IMG/VR virus record: IMGVR_UViG_3300037245_000923
Location: 1-29,425 of that record
Reading direction: 5' to 3' (one strand)
Origin: a virus
DNA length: 29,425 bases
Both the position numbers and the translations under genes were made by a program. This document shows, piece by piece, positions 1 to 9,081 of the stretch; within the stretch, counting starts at the first letter, position 1; the number at the start of each line of letters is the position of its first letter. The notes under the pieces are model-generated. The model was given only the letters and a program-made list of their open reading frames with translations. It had not been told where the DNA came from and searched no databases.

Positions 1-1220
1 ATTTCAACTAAATGTAATTTGCCATCCCTTAACATCAACACAAGGCCATACCTGAAAGCAATGTCTTTTATAATATCAATCTGCATAATTTCACCAAACA
101 AGCCTGAAAAACTAATTGCCTGGCCTATTGAGGTAACTAAATACCCGTTCGATATAGTTATTAATTCTTTTTTGAATTCTACATTTGAAAACAAATCCGT
201 TTCTGCATCAATATTATTTTGTGTGAAGATCATATCTAAAAGAGTATGCAAAAAGAAAGAAGGCGCTTGTGTTTCTATCTTCAGAATACTTTCAACCGTT
301 ACAGTCGTTTGTCCGACCTCGTCAACTTCAGACTCAAAAGAACCCGCCGTTGCTTCCATTGAGACAATAAAATAATCGCCTTCCTGAATGTCAATAAAAC
401 TTTCATTTACTGATTCATCTATTAAAAATGGGTCTGTATCATCACCGCTTTTAGTAACTATGGTCACGCTATCATGTAAACTTACGCCCCTGTATTGTTT
501 CAATAAGCAATCAACAGAACTTCCATTTGCTAAAAATGTTCCTGAAATCATTAAGTCAGGAATATCTATTTCTAAACTTTTAGAATCAACCTGAACAACG
601 AAGAAAGAATTTGCGATTGTGGAAACGCCGCTTGAACTAACAACATCCCTTCCGCCCGCGCCTATCGGCTGTGAAAAAACAGTAAAGGGAATTGATAAAT
701 CGCCCGCAATAATACCGATCTGTTTAACACTGAATATTGATTCAATTGAAGTATTCGTTCCTTGACCAAAATCAGCAATTGCATAAATATAACCTTCAAT
801 ATTATCCAGGCTGTCAGTATAATTTGCCAATGTTATATTATGGTCATAGCTTAAAAAGTCTAAATCGTTTATTTTTGAATCTCCGAGTATGTCTTCAATG
901 TTTTTAAACCCGTCAATAATATTCAACTGAAAACCTTTACCTTTGCTTTTTATCAATGCAAATCCATTCCTGATTAAATAGATATTATCTTCAACGTAAT
1001 CAGCAGAAATCAATTCATAAGGCTTTCGGCTTGTGTTACCGATCACCCCTAGCATATCAAGCACCTGAATATTATTTGAAGTTGACGGAATGTTAAAAGT
1101 ATAACTGAATGAAGATTTTATTTTCTCGATTTCAGCAATATCCCCAACCTGAAGCTTTCTTGTTATCGGCTTTTCAAGTAAATCAATTCTATTTCCGTTT
1201 AAAAATAAACTATCAGACAT
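1..1220 (-). CDS. Tail/baseplate-like protein, partial (C-terminus beyond left edge)
   Basis: An open frame runs without a stop from ATG at 1220 off the left edge, giving at least 406 residues; it begins MSDSLFLNGNRIDLLEKPIT. It starts two bases after the stop of the preceding gene, so it belongs to the late operon. The N-terminus contains the phrase FSYTFNIPSTSNN, a style seen in distal-tail proteins of Bacteroidota phages and prophages, but no catalytic motif is visible. Its place after the neck/tail genes, and (on a circular map) before the tape-measure gene, supports a tail or baseplate role. This is inference from position. The missing C-terminus could carry a domain that changes the call. 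Confidence 0.6.
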   Translation of the reverse strand, partial: MSDSLFLNGNRIDLLEKPITRKLQVGDIAEIEKIKSSFSYTFNIPSTSNNIQVLDMLGVIGNTSRKPYELISADYVEDNIYLIRNGFALIKSKGKGFQLNIIDGFKNIEDILGDSKINDLDFLSYDHNITLANYTDSLDNIEGYIYAIADFGQGTNTSIESIFSVKQIGIIAGDLSIPFTVFSQPIGAGGRDVVSSSGVSTIANSFFVVQVDSKSLEIDIPDLMISGTFLANGSSVDCLLKQYRGVSLHDSVTIVTKSGDDTDPFLIDESVNESFIDIQEGDYFIVSMEATAGSFESEVDEVGQTTVTVESILKIETQAPSFFLHTLLDMIFTQNNIDAETDLFSNVEFKKELITISNGYLVTSIGQAISFSGLFGEIMQIDIIKDIAFRYGLVLMLRDGKLHLVE

Positions 1221-1221
1221 A

Positions 1222-2328
1222 TTATAATTTTGCTGTGATTACGTCCGGCATATCAACCGAAAAAACCGCCGTGTTCAATCCTTTTTTATTACTAAAATTT
1301 AATGAGCCGTCAATATTGACGTCAATGAAAGTTCCTTCAACGTTTGCAAACCTTGAAGTATAAATTTGAACTAAAGGACTTATCAGAATATCCTTCAGAA
1401 TATTATATTCATTTGAATCATATTTTGTTTTTAAAGTTAAACTTCTTTCGGCTTCCTTTCCGGTGCTTTTGAAATTGCCCGTTGAGCTTCCTATATTATT
1501 AAATTCCGTGTTCGAGATCATATCAATGTTTTTTGCCCTTGTTCGGTCATTGAAATATCTATCAAACAGAAAATGACTGAAGCCACCTGAAGCATTGAAC
1601 CATTTCAAATACACGCCGGAACATTTCTTTCTTTTGGTTAAAAATACATTTGACTTAAAAACCGCGTCTTCATATATTTCTAATCTGTTTAATCCGGTTA
1701 TCAATGGAAGAACGTTGTCGGAAGTCCAGTTGTCACCGTTACTTTTATCAACTATCATCCTGAAGGAATCCGTCAATGTTGTTTCCATTGCCGCCGTTTC
1801 GTTTCCTGTGTTCAGACTTTTTACAGTCATATCCTTACCCGTTGCAATTCGCTGAATATCCCAATGAAACGGGAATCCTTCAAAGTAAGTCAAGTAATGA
1901 TTCCATCCGTCTTCAGTAAATGACAGCAATTGAAAAGGATTATCCGGCAATGGTTCGCCAACTTGTTTAACAGCCTTGAAAAATTCATACGTTTCGGAAG
2001 TACTTTCTGAATCTATGTCACTGAAAACTTCAATGTCAATGTCTTGTGATAGGTACAAGCCTGAAATACTTTTCCAATATACCGAAGTATCAAAATTTGC
2101 ATCCTTGAAGCCTGGCGCGTTAAAAATCACTTTCACGGCTTCTTTCAGGTTGAATAAATACTTTCCATTAGCATCAGGATATATCGTAAAAACTTTAGGG
2201 AAAGTCAAAAGCGGATAAACAGTAATTTCAGCTTTGTTATTATTCGCCAAATCAGAACTAAATTCAATGAAGCTATCATTGTACGCCGGATAAATGCCGG
2301 AAGGTTCTTTTGTTATTGTTATTGCCAT
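1222..2328 (-). CDS. Phage tail protein, Bacteroidota type
   Basis: 368 residues, beginning MAITITKEPSGIYPAYNDS. It is rich in beta-forming segments and ends with a stretch (around residues 310-368, including SPLVQIY and FSVDMPDV) that resembles tail-tube or distal-tail proteins of Bacteroidota prophages. There is no signal peptide, membrane segment or catalytic motif. It lies 3 bases after the neck-like gene at 2332 and overlaps nothing, in a tight minus-strand series. A tail structural role is inferred from position and composition; tail tube and distal tail are both possible. Confidence 0.55.
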   Translation of the reverse strand: MAITITKEPSGIYPAYNDSFIEFSSDLANNNKAEITVYPLLTFPKVFTIYPDANGKYLFNLKEAVKVIFNAPGFKDANFDTSVYWKSISGLYLSQDIDIEVFSDIDSESTSETYEFFKAVKQVGEPLPDNPFQLLSFTEDGWNHYLTYFEGFPFHWDIQRIATGKDMTVKSLNTGNETAAMETTLTDSFRMIVDKSNGDNWTSDNVLPLITGLNRLEIYEDAVFKSNVFLTKRKKCSGVYLKWFNASGGFSHFLFDRYFNDRTRAKNIDMISNTEFNNIGSSTGNFKSTGKEAERSLTLKTKYDSNEYNILKDILISPLVQIYTSRFANVEGTFIDVNIDGSLNFSNKKGLNTAVFSVDMPDVITAKL

Positions 2329-2331
2329 GTC

Positions 2332-2841
2332 TTACGCGTTTTTTTGAAGCACTTCAAACGAAGCCTTCACTTCAGTTATTAATCTATTCACATTCAGTTC
2401 TGAAATTCGGTCAATAATAGACAGAACCCTTTCCGGTGTTATTACTTGTTCATAAACACGAAGCCAATTTTCCGGCGCCGTCCCTTGTTCATGAATTTTC
2501 TTTGTTATCACATAAGCCAAACCGTTCAATAAGTTCTTTTTTGCCTTTTCCGTTTTCGGCTTTTGTTCTGCAATCACTTTTGCGGCAATCCCTTTCCTTT
2601 GAATCCATATTTTTATCTGTTCCAATACGGTTGGATCACCTGGCTTTCCTTTTTTTTTCGTTTTGCCGCGACCAGCAAGATAGACAAAACCTTTTATTGT
2701 TGCGCTGTTCTTTGTATAAACCGCTTCAAGTCCTTCTTCGAATTGTCCTGAAACCTTTCTTCCAGATTGTTCATAAACCTTTATTATATCGCTTAGAATA
2801 GCGTCAATTTCTTCACGTATTATTTTTTCAGTTTCGGTCAT
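2332..2841 (-). CDS. Neck/tail-completion protein candidate
   Basis: 169 residues, strongly helical at both ends, with a lysine-rich middle (GRGKTKKKGKPGDP, residues about 78-91) and the segment KIHEQGTAPENWLRVYEQV near residue 115. In size and pattern it resembles HK97 gp10-like neck or tail-completion proteins, which link connector and tail. Its ATG overlaps the stop of the upstream gene by four bases (ATGA), implying translational coupling. The assignment is by position between terminase and tail genes plus general resemblance, not by a decisive motif. Confidence 0.5.
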   Translation of the reverse strand: MTETEKIIREEIDAILSDIIKVYEQSGRKVSGQFEEGLEAVYTKNSATIKGFVYLAGRGKTKKKGKPGDPTVLEQIKIWIQRKGIAAKVIAEQKPKTEKAKKNLLNGLAYVITKKIHEQGTAPENWLRVYEQVITPERVLSIIDRISELNVNRLITEVKASFEVLQKNA

Positions 2842-3251
2842 ACATCAATACTTACGCGATAAGTCACAAGCACGCCGTCAAGATTCTGGTCAAACATATT
2901 AATAACTTCCAGTTCCTTCCATTCTTCAAGCGTTGCTTCGTGTTCACAAATCAAATCTTCTTCAATAATTGCAATCTGACTGTCAAGAATTGGTTTGATA
3001 TAGTTTGTGTATCTATATTCATAGCTCGTTTCGTCAATGTCGGAAGAATAAAGCAACATGAAATTTCCAGAATAAACAATACTTTCAACCACGCCTGAAT
3101 CATTCCGCTTTTTACTTCGTTCTGGCGGGTCTAAAAATAAATGCGAAACGTTTTTATTATCAAGTCCGTTGTATAGATTCTGAAAGTCTGTTCTTCCATA
3201 TTCAAAAACCCAATTTTCAACCGCTGCTAAAGCTTTTAATATTTCATACAT
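2838..3251 (-). CDS. Small phage protein, tail-terminator-like by position
   Basis: About 137 residues from ATG at 3251 (MYEILKALAAVENWVFEYG). A TTG two codons further upstream could extend it, but ATG is preferred because it overlaps the end of the small membrane-protein gene by only a few bases. The protein is acidic, with no membrane segment or recognisable motif. Its length and place just before the gp10-like gene fit the tail-terminator or minor-tail slot of siphovirus neck modules. No family was recognised from sequence. Confidence 0.5.
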   Translation of the reverse strand: MYEILKALAAVENWVFEYGRTDFQNLYNGLDNKNVSHLFLDPPERSKKRNDSGVVESIVYSGNFMLLYSSDIDETSYEYRYTNYIKPILDSQIAIIEEDLICEHEATLEEWKELEVINMFDQNLDGVLVTYRVSIDV

Positions 3252-3369
3252 GAGCAAATATTTTAATTAGTGAAAAACAAAATGCAACCATTAAGATCAT
3301 TACAATATAGTACACAAAATAAGTTGCCACAACATTACAAGATTTAAAAAAAGTTTCTAAATATTTCAT
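3244..3369 (-). CDS. Small single-pass membrane protein
   Basis: A 41-residue frame from ATG at 3369, MKYLETFFKSCNVVATYFVY, followed by a hydrophobic run ending in IKIFAHV. Its ATG overlaps the TGA of the preceding gene (ATGA) and its own stop overlaps the start of the next gene, the coupling pattern seen throughout this operon. That supports a real gene despite its size. About 25 residues form one likely membrane helix. The role is unknown; superinfection exclusion and accessory lysis functions are possible but unsupported. Confidence 0.55.
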   Translation of the reverse strand: MKYLETFFKSCNVVATYFVYYIVMILMVAFCFSLIKIFAHV

Positions 3370-3947
3370 TTTGTTTTTATTTGGTTCATTTCGTGCTGAA
3401 TATCAGCTTCAGTTTTCCACTTGACCAGAATTGTAAATATTTCCGAATAGTTCATATTCATATATTTTTTATATAAATGTGGACGCTTGTTTGTTAACTG
3501 GTCAAGCGTGTTATATATCCCAAATTTAGACATTCTTTCCGAACCTTGCACTTGTTCCCACTTAAAATCTGAATACGAAGCCGCCAGCCCGTTCTTTTCA
3601 GCTTCCACAATTGTCTGTAATTGCTGACGAATAGAAGCCGTAAGCCCAAAGAATTCAATTATAGGCATACGTGATATTTTATCATTAAATCCTAGAATTC
3701 TTGGTAAAAATCTTTGCTTTCTCACTCTCTGTACTTTCCTGATAATAAAAACTAAATCAGCATCACTCCCCGAATTAATCATCCTTTTAAACATTTCAAC
3801 ATGCTTCAGCTTCATATTCATTATTTTTCGCTTTGTCGCAAGCGGATTTAAATAACGAAGTACAACGAGATATTCTTCAATTAATTCCGGCGATTGATCT
3901 AAGAAGTCAATCATTTTAAAATTTTCTATTGATTTGAGTTTTTCCAT
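3366..3947 (-). CDS. Hypothetical phage protein downstream of terminase
   Basis: 193 residues, basic and largely helical (MEKLKSIENFKMIDFLDQ...). Many Lys/Arg residues (FIIRKVQRVRKQRF, residues about 67-80) suggest contact with nucleic acid or with acidic partners. It starts 3 bases after the large-terminase stop and is coupled by ATGA to the membrane peptide that follows. No domain was recognised. A packaging-accessory or tail-assembly role is possible from position only. Confidence 0.5.
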   Translation of the reverse strand: MEKLKSIENFKMIDFLDQSPELIEEYLVVLRYLNPLATKRKIMNMKLKHVEMFKRMINSGSDADLVFIIRKVQRVRKQRFLPRILGFNDKISRMPIIEFFGLTASIRQQLQTIVEAEKNGLAASYSDFKWEQVQGSERMSKFGIYNTLDQLTNKRPHLYKKYMNMNYSEIFTILVKWKTEADIQHEMNQIKTK

Positions 3948-3949
3948 TC

Positions 3950-5389
3950 TTATTTTACAAAGCTAAATGAATTGGCCATTCCTTCGGTGTAATCAAAATA
4001 TTTCCTCATAAGCATTAAATCACGCCAATCCGGTGAACGACCAATATTTTCTTTTACTATTGCCTTTGTCGTTATCGCTAATTTGTCATTAATATTCGGG
4101 TCTTGTTCTATACTTCCTAGTTCTTCAATTATTTCTTCTTTTTCTTCAGTTGAAATTTCGGCTGTAATATTTATTTCATTTCTATTAATCTTTTCCGCCA
4201 ATCCGAAAGCGCACTGGTTTTGTAGGTTCTTGTATTTTGGAACTTTCAGGCTTGAATTTGTTACTTTTTCCTTGAATGGAGTTGAACCGTTTACAAATCC
4301 CTGTATTCCGCAATTATCAACAACGCCGCCCCCGACGCCGTCTTCGTCAGCTACGCAATTATGTTTCGTAATTCCGTGTTTTATCCTCAGTGCAATAATA
4401 GCCGCCTGAATTTCCGTCGTCTTAGACTTATCGAAGCTTATCACTTCGACCAAGTCCCAACCATACCAGACGCCTATTCGCGCTTTGTCAGAACCGAACC
4501 TGGCAATGTCAGCAGTCAAGTATTTGTCCGAACCTCTTATGATATGGTCGTTTTTAAAAACCGCTGTAATATTATCGTAAGAACATAACGCGTAAGGATT
4601 GTCGTCATATTCGAAATTACCATAAATCTGACGTTCAATTGTTACTTTGTCAGCAGTAACCAGCATGTCTTTAATCCATTCTTTCACTGCTGGGTTTGGG
4701 TTGTCGCTTGGTAATGCCTGAATAAATTTAATATGACTTTTTTCTTGACCTTTCCGCCACGGTGCATAGTATCTAGTATAGATGTGGTTCTTTTGCGGGT
4801 TGAAAGTTTCAAGCTGTTTTCTTTTTAATCCGTACTTTTCATTATTGCGCCAACCGGTACGCTCAAAAAGCTTGTTAACCACCTTTATATTCGTTTCATT
4901 GCTTTCATCAATTGCCGACCGTGTTAATTCAAGGCCGCCAAACCGTGTATTTAGTGGGTCGCTTGGTTTTGTCTTCGTGTCAATCAACCATATTTTTGAA
5001 AGGTTGTTGAATTTTATGAAATTGTATTTGCTATCATGAATATAATCCTTCTTTGCCTTTAATCCGTAGAATAATAATTGACCGTACAGGGTGACTAGAA
5101 CCGTTTTAGTCAATGTTGTCAATTCTTTTCGACCTAAACCCCACGCTATATCAGGATAAGCCATACAGTCGAAGATAATCGCAACCGCTTCTATTATTGT
5201 TTTTCCGCTTCTTGCGCTGCCCCCGAATCCTAGACTTGTAGTGATATCATCATTCAGTAACTCTAAAGCTCTTATTTGCTTTGAAGTCATATAAAAGTAT
5301 TCACCTGAAGGATATTCGCCGATAGGAATTTCCGAATATTCGCCACGTTTATAAAGTTCTATGTAAACGTCGAATTCAGCTCTGTTCAT
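3950..5389 (-). CDS. terL: Terminase large subunit
   Basis: 479 residues; the packaging motor that pumps DNA through the portal and cuts it. The ATPase domain has a Walker A loop GGSARSGKT at residues 56-64 and a Walker B-like AIDESNE at 159-165. The C-terminal RNase H-fold nuclease shows YLTADIARFGSDKARIGVW (acidic residue D294) and VADEDGVGGG (D348, D350). Domain order and length match Terminase_6-type large subunits. Its ATG overlaps the stop of the small-subunit gene (ATGA), as usual for the pair. It lies late in the operon, after the lysis genes, rather than at the head of the morphogenesis genes. Confidence 0.95.
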   Translation of the reverse strand: MNRAEFDVYIELYKRGEYSEIPIGEYPSGEYFYMTSKQIRALELLNDDITTSLGFGGSARSGKTIIEAVAIIFDCMAYPDIAWGLGRKELTTLTKTVLVTLYGQLLFYGLKAKKDYIHDSKYNFIKFNNLSKIWLIDTKTKPSDPLNTRFGGLELTRSAIDESNETNIKVVNKLFERTGWRNNEKYGLKRKQLETFNPQKNHIYTRYYAPWRKGQEKSHIKFIQALPSDNPNPAVKEWIKDMLVTADKVTIERQIYGNFEYDDNPYALCSYDNITAVFKNDHIIRGSDKYLTADIARFGSDKARIGVWYGWDLVEVISFDKSKTTEIQAAIIALRIKHGITKHNCVADEDGVGGGVVDNCGIQGFVNGSTPFKEKVTNSSLKVPKYKNLQNQCAFGLAEKINRNEINITAEISTEEKEEIIEELGSIEQDPNINDKLAITTKAIVKENIGRSPDWRDLMLMRKYFDYTEGMANSFSFVK

Positions 5390-5970
5390 TCTCCTGATAT
5401 TTCCCGAACTACTTTTGCCCTTGCGACTAGTTCAGCCGTAGATAAGGTTCCAAGATCAAAATTCGGGGTCTTTTGTTTGTTGTCAGCTTCGTAGAATCCA
5501 ATATGTTTGTTAATCATTTCAGCCGCCCTTTCCTTTGAAATAAAGTGCATTTCAATACTTTCTTCAGTCGAAAGAAGATTTCCCTTATTGTCGTAGCATG
5601 ATCTAGTTTTTACCTTATGCTTAGTGAACGCCCTTCTTATTTCAATTGGAAGTAATTTTATTTCCGCAATTGATAAACCGATTGTTTCAGTAATATCCAA
5701 TTCAATCCATTGCTTTAACTCTTGAAGAATCCCTTCGTGCGTCATTGAAACAACCTTTGAAACTTCTTCATGTTTGGCTTTGATATATTCTTTCATTTCC
5801 GGCAAAGCCTGAATTCTCGAAAAGCCAACTTCCGCCGTTGTGTCCTTGCTAACATTCCCGTAAAATTTTCTATAAGCTTGCGCGCCGTTAAAATTACGCG
5901 GCTTTGTTATGAACCATTCATCAATGATTCTTTCATATTTAAGCTTTATATTTGGACTGATTTTTTTCAT
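5386..5970 (-). CDS. terS: Terminase small subunit
   Basis: 194 residues; recognises phage DNA and starts packaging with the large subunit. The N-terminal half has the Terminase_2 (PF03592) pattern: a helical segment NFNGAQAYRKFYG (residues about 27-39), then VGFSRIQALPEMKEYIKAK around residues 48-66. The C-terminal half is helical, as needed for oligomerisation and contact with TerL. Its start overlaps the stop of the peptidase gene by one base, and its stop overlaps the TerL start. Confidence is high from motif plus adjacency. Confidence 0.88.
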   Translation of the reverse strand: MKKISPNIKLKYERIIDEWFITKPRNFNGAQAYRKFYGNVSKDTTAEVGFSRIQALPEMKEYIKAKHEEVSKVVSMTHEGILQELKQWIELDITETIGLSIAEIKLLPIEIRRAFTKHKVKTRSCYDNKGNLLSTEESIEMHFISKERAAEMINKHIGFYEADNKQKTPNFDLGTLSTAELVARAKVVREISGE

Positions 5971-6431
5971 TACACATTAAACAGATATATTTTCGGTTTT
6001 GATTCGTCTTGAATAACATCTAAATGAACCCACGAAGAATCTTTTTCAAGCCTTATTTTAAACGGAAACAAATCTTCATTATTTACAATCCATTGCCGGA
6101 CTTCTTCAGCACACATTCCTTCAACGTCAAAATCAATTCCTTTGCCTAGAACGTGACCGGACAAATACAATTTTAAACGCTTGAAGTAGCCGCTGAAAAT
6201 TTGCTGAAGATTAGAACGCAATCCACGTTGTGAAAACCGACCACCCCAAAACCAAGTATTAGCAGTAATCTTTTTGTTTAAATTTGTACGAATAATTAAC
6301 AACGCCCAAAGAAGCCGGAAGTCTAAAAACTTCCAAGCCGCTTCACCGTACTTTTTAAACGTGTATCTTCCTACAAGTTCATGAATTGCAAAATACTTTC
6401 TTATTCCTTTTAATATTTCAGCGTCATTCAT
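5970..6431 (-). CDS. M15-type zinc peptidase, probable endolysin
   Basis: 153 residues. The signature of M15A D-Ala-D-Ala carboxypeptidase-like enzymes is visible: SGHVLGKGIDF at residues 91-101 (zinc ligands H93 and D100) and WVHLDV at 134-139 (third ligand H136). Such enzymes cut peptidoglycan stem peptides; in Bacteroidota phages this family often serves as endolysin. There is no signal peptide, so release would depend on a holin, and two small membrane proteins are encoded a little upstream in the same operon. A virion-attached lysin is an alternative. The gene abuts the fibre gene upstream and touches TerS downstream. Confidence 0.85.
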   Translation of the reverse strand: MNDAEILKGIRKYFAIHELVGRYTFKKYGEAAWKFLDFRLLWALLIIRTNLNKKITANTWFWGGRFSQRGLRSNLQQIFSGYFKRLKLYLSGHVLGKGIDFDVEGMCAEEVRQWIVNNEDLFPFKIRLEKDSSWVHLDVIQDESKPKIYLFNV

Positions 6432-8456
6432 TTACTTAACTTTTCCAAATATTACCTTTTGTCTTGACTCCCAAATTTCATCCAGAACAGGCGAAACCAA
6501 CGGGAAGAACTGCCTGTAATATTTACTATCCGCTACTCTATCCCAAACGAACATATCGCAAAGCGGGTCGCCAGCCGCCAATTTTATTAATTCGGAAGTA
6601 ATAAAGGCTGAAAACTTATTGACGTCATCAAATGCGTAATATTCGCGGGCGCCTACTTTTTCCAGCTTATCGCTTAAATCACCCGTAAAAACATCATGCT
6701 CTAAAAATTCATTGTGAATTTCCGTTGAACTTGCTTTTCCGAGTGAACAAATACCATGATACCAATAAGTCACGGCAACCGTTTTTTGCCAGATCAATCT
6801 ATTGAACGTTTCATAACCACCGTCAGCAAACTTTGTTATTTTATGGTGAATTGATTCGATAGTATGAAGCAAGTCGTCGGTTTGGTGCATTGTTGAAATC
6901 TGCTTATAGTAGAATTCCTTACACGGAGTCAAGGGAAGCGACAAGGCGATTGAAGGCAATTTCACACCGTCCGCGTAAAAGTCTGCCTCGACTAGCTGTT
7001 CGTCACCGTGAACGCCGCCTGTATGATCTGTTGCGCCGTCAACCTTATACGTGCATTCACTTTCACCGTCAACCAGTAATTCAATTCCTTGCGCAATCAT
7101 TATTCCTAAATCATACTTATACAGATACGCTTTATTGATTCTGTATTGTAAGGAATACGCGGCGGGGTCATTCATTTTCACCAATTCAAACCCGACATAA
7201 TAAGATTCATTCCAGCCATAAGAAACATAAATCATAAACTTGTCACTTCCACCGAATCCGTCAACATCCAATTCATAGAAACACTTGCTTTCCATAGATT
7301 GTAATTCCGGCACGTAACCACTTTCAGAAGGTGATATTTCAACGCCACTGTTTACAGCGTCAGCATATAAAAAAGGCGTACTAAATTCGATTAAAGTTCC
7401 CGCTGTATGACTAATCTTAACATTCCTTATCTTTCCTTTGAAGGTACTGTCTGGCGAAATATTATAAGCCGCGCCAATATTTTCAATAACTAAATTAGAA
7501 GCCGTGAATGACTTTTGAAAAATCCCGTTCCTGTACGATTTAACAACTCCCGCTTCAAAACTCAACTTCAATCTAACCGTCAATCCTGTTATTTTTTCCT
7601 GAGCGTTAAACCCGTCCAGCGTCATCCATGTTCCGACTGAATCCCTGACATATAAAAAACCGTTTGTGAAAATTCCTATGTTCGTATTCCCTGTTCCCCG
7701 TTCCCCGAACATTCCCATAGATTCAGCGCCCGGAGTTGTAACGCCTAAATTTTCAAGGATGTAGTCAAATTCGATATAATCACCATTAGCCTGTAATGTC
7801 ACCGCCGCGTCAAAGTCCATTGCTGAACCAACGCCGTTAAAAACAGAATCAAAAGGTCTTATTCCTGTAAGTTGATTTTCTAAATTTTTTCTTATTAATT
7901 CCTTTTCACTTAAATATACAGTCCCGCCGGAAACCGCATCGACATTCCCGTCTTCAACGGCTCCAATGGCTAAAGAAGCATCTTTCACGTAAACCGCCCC
8001 CGTCCAATGATAATATCCATTATTCGAAGAAGTTGGATCATTCGAAACTTTGTAAGAAACAAGAAGCGTTCCCGACCCTGGCAAGTCTGCCAAAGTCGAA
8101 TAAACGACAACGCCTGTTACTTGATTTTCTTCAAGGTTCTGAACCTGTGTTTCCAAATCTGAAACATCACCTTCCAGAACGTCAACCCTTCCTTCTAGCT
8201 GTTCAATGTCGACCTCAGACAAACTAGCCCAAATTACCGTTAATATTGCCTCAATCGTTTCTTCTTGCGTTGCGTAAAACGTACCATCAATTAAAAATTC
8301 ACTGAATCCTGTTGAGTTTACAAGTTGCTGCCTTGTGTCGTAAATTGAATAAATCCCAATAGCCGCCGAGCCTTGCGCCAATGGCTGATAAATTCTTGCA
8401 AGCTGTATTCCGTCAAGCGTGAAATATTTGTCCGATACCGTATTAATTAAAATCAT
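6432..8456 (-). CDS. Tail fibre / receptor-binding protein candidate
   Basis: 674 residues. The N-terminal domain (1-75) probably attaches to the tail. Residues about 78-112 form a heptad coiled coil (IEQLEGRVDVLEGDV then QNLEENQ), typical of trimeric fibres. The phrase YYHWTGAVYVKDAS near 155 is common in fibre linkers. A beta-rich stretch at roughly 200-355, with NGDYIEFDY and VKSYRNGIFQKSF, resembles a concanavalin A/LamG-like sugar-binding domain. The C-terminal half is unrecognised; it has GGVHGDE (about residues 478-484) and several His/Asp residues that could belong to an enzymatic depolymerase or esterase domain, though this is unproven. Being the longest complete gene and lying next to the lysin supports a host-recognition role. 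Confidence 0.7.
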   Translation of the reverse strand: MILINTVSDKYFTLDGIQLARIYQPLAQGSAAIGIYSIYDTRQQLVNSTGFSEFLIDGTFYATQEETIEAILTVIWASLSEVDIEQLEGRVDVLEGDVSDLETQVQNLEENQVTGVVVYSTLADLPGSGTLLVSYKVSNDPTSSNNGYYHWTGAVYVKDASLAIGAVEDGNVDAVSGGTVYLSEKELIRKNLENQLTGIRPFDSVFNGVGSAMDFDAAVTLQANGDYIEFDYILENLGVTTPGAESMGMFGERGTGNTNIGIFTNGFLYVRDSVGTWMTLDGFNAQEKITGLTVRLKLSFEAGVVKSYRNGIFQKSFTASNLVIENIGAAYNISPDSTFKGKIRNVKISHTAGTLIEFSTPFLYADAVNSGVEISPSESGYVPELQSMESKCFYELDVDGFGGSDKFMIYVSYGWNESYYVGFELVKMNDPAAYSLQYRINKAYLYKYDLGIMIAQGIELLVDGESECTYKVDGATDHTGGVHGDEQLVEADFYADGVKLPSIALSLPLTPCKEFYYKQISTMHQTDDLLHTIESIHHKITKFADGGYETFNRLIWQKTVAVTYWYHGICSLGKASSTEIHNEFLEHDVFTGDLSDKLEKVGAREYYAFDDVNKFSAFITSELIKLAAGDPLCDMFVWDRVADSKYYRQFFPLVSPVLDEIWESRQKVIFGKVK

Positions 8457-8457
8457 G

Positions 8458-8670
8458 TTATTTATTTTTGTTTTTTCTTTCCTTAGTTATTAAATACTGG
8501 TCATAAATCTTCATTGATATAAACACAATTGACAATGCCGAAATAACAACTGTTAATATATGATTAAACTGTACTTTTCCAAACCATTCCAGCGTACTAA
8601 ATCCTATGGCTAATAAGGTCGAACCATAGCCAGCATTATTAAAAGCTACATTTTGCATCATATTTTTCAT
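8458..8670 (-). CDS. Small membrane protein (lysis-associated candidate)
   Basis: 70 residues with one clear hydrophobic helix (ILTVVISALSIVFISMKIYD, about residues 38-57), a weaker hydrophobic stretch near residues 18-30, and a strongly basic tail (KERKNKNK). The basic end and size are typical of phage holins or spanin-like accessory proteins. Its ATG overlaps the stop of the upstream membrane protein (ATGA), so the two are probably made together. Which of the two is the holin cannot be told from sequence. Confidence 0.6.
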   Translation of the reverse strand: MKNMMQNVAFNNAGYGSTLLAIGFSTLEWFGKVQFNHILTVVISALSIVFISMKIYDQYLITKERKNKNK

Positions 8671-9059
8671 GGTTTCTTTTTATTCCCAAATTTAGGAATG
8701 ACCGAACTTAGTAAATGATTTCCAAAATAGAAAATGATTATTGAAATAACAGACCATTCAAAAGCTGAAGTTGCCTGAATTAATATTTCCTTTCCTTCAT
8801 ACCACCCTGAAGCCATACCTACTAATCCGACATTGAAAGCAAGGCAATATTGACCAATTACAAGAATTGCAATTATCCGGCGGCTAATGCTTCTCGGCGT
8901 TGATTCGGCGTTCGTGGCCTTCACAAATTCAAGATTCAAGTCAGCGGCTTTTATCGAATACTCGACAATTTCTTCGTTTGTTAATTTCCTTTGGTCAACT
9001 CCTTTAAATACACTGTCAATCGTTTCTTGTAAATTTATTTTTCCTTTGAAAATTCCCAT
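8667..9059 (-). CDS. Holin-like membrane protein
   Basis: 130 residues from ATG at 9059 (MGIFKGKINLQETIDSVFKG). A longer frame back to 9149 would run far into the upstream gene and is not preferred. After a charged N-terminus come hydrophobic segments at about residues 67-83 (IIAILVIGQYCLAFNVG) and 98-119 (SVISIIIFYFGNHLL), then a short basic tail (FGNKKKP). The pattern of ARR-like basic residues before the first helix and W..SIIIFYFG at the end matches three-TM holins of the gene-transfer-agent type. With the M15 peptidase it would form the lysis set. Confidence 0.62.
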   Translation of the reverse strand: MGIFKGKINLQETIDSVFKGVDQRKLTNEEIVEYSIKAADLNLEFVKATNAESTPRSISRRIIAILVIGQYCLAFNVGLVGMASGWYEGKEILIQATSAFEWSVISIIIFYFGNHLLSSVIPKFGNKKKP

Positions 9060-9081
9060 TATACTTCTGTTTAAATTTATA

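Noticed and set aside
1-1363. Plus-strand ORFs at 19-375, 388-594 and 1109-1363
   Set aside because: They are antisense shadows of the continuous minus-strand tail gene that runs off the left edge and of its upstream neighbour.
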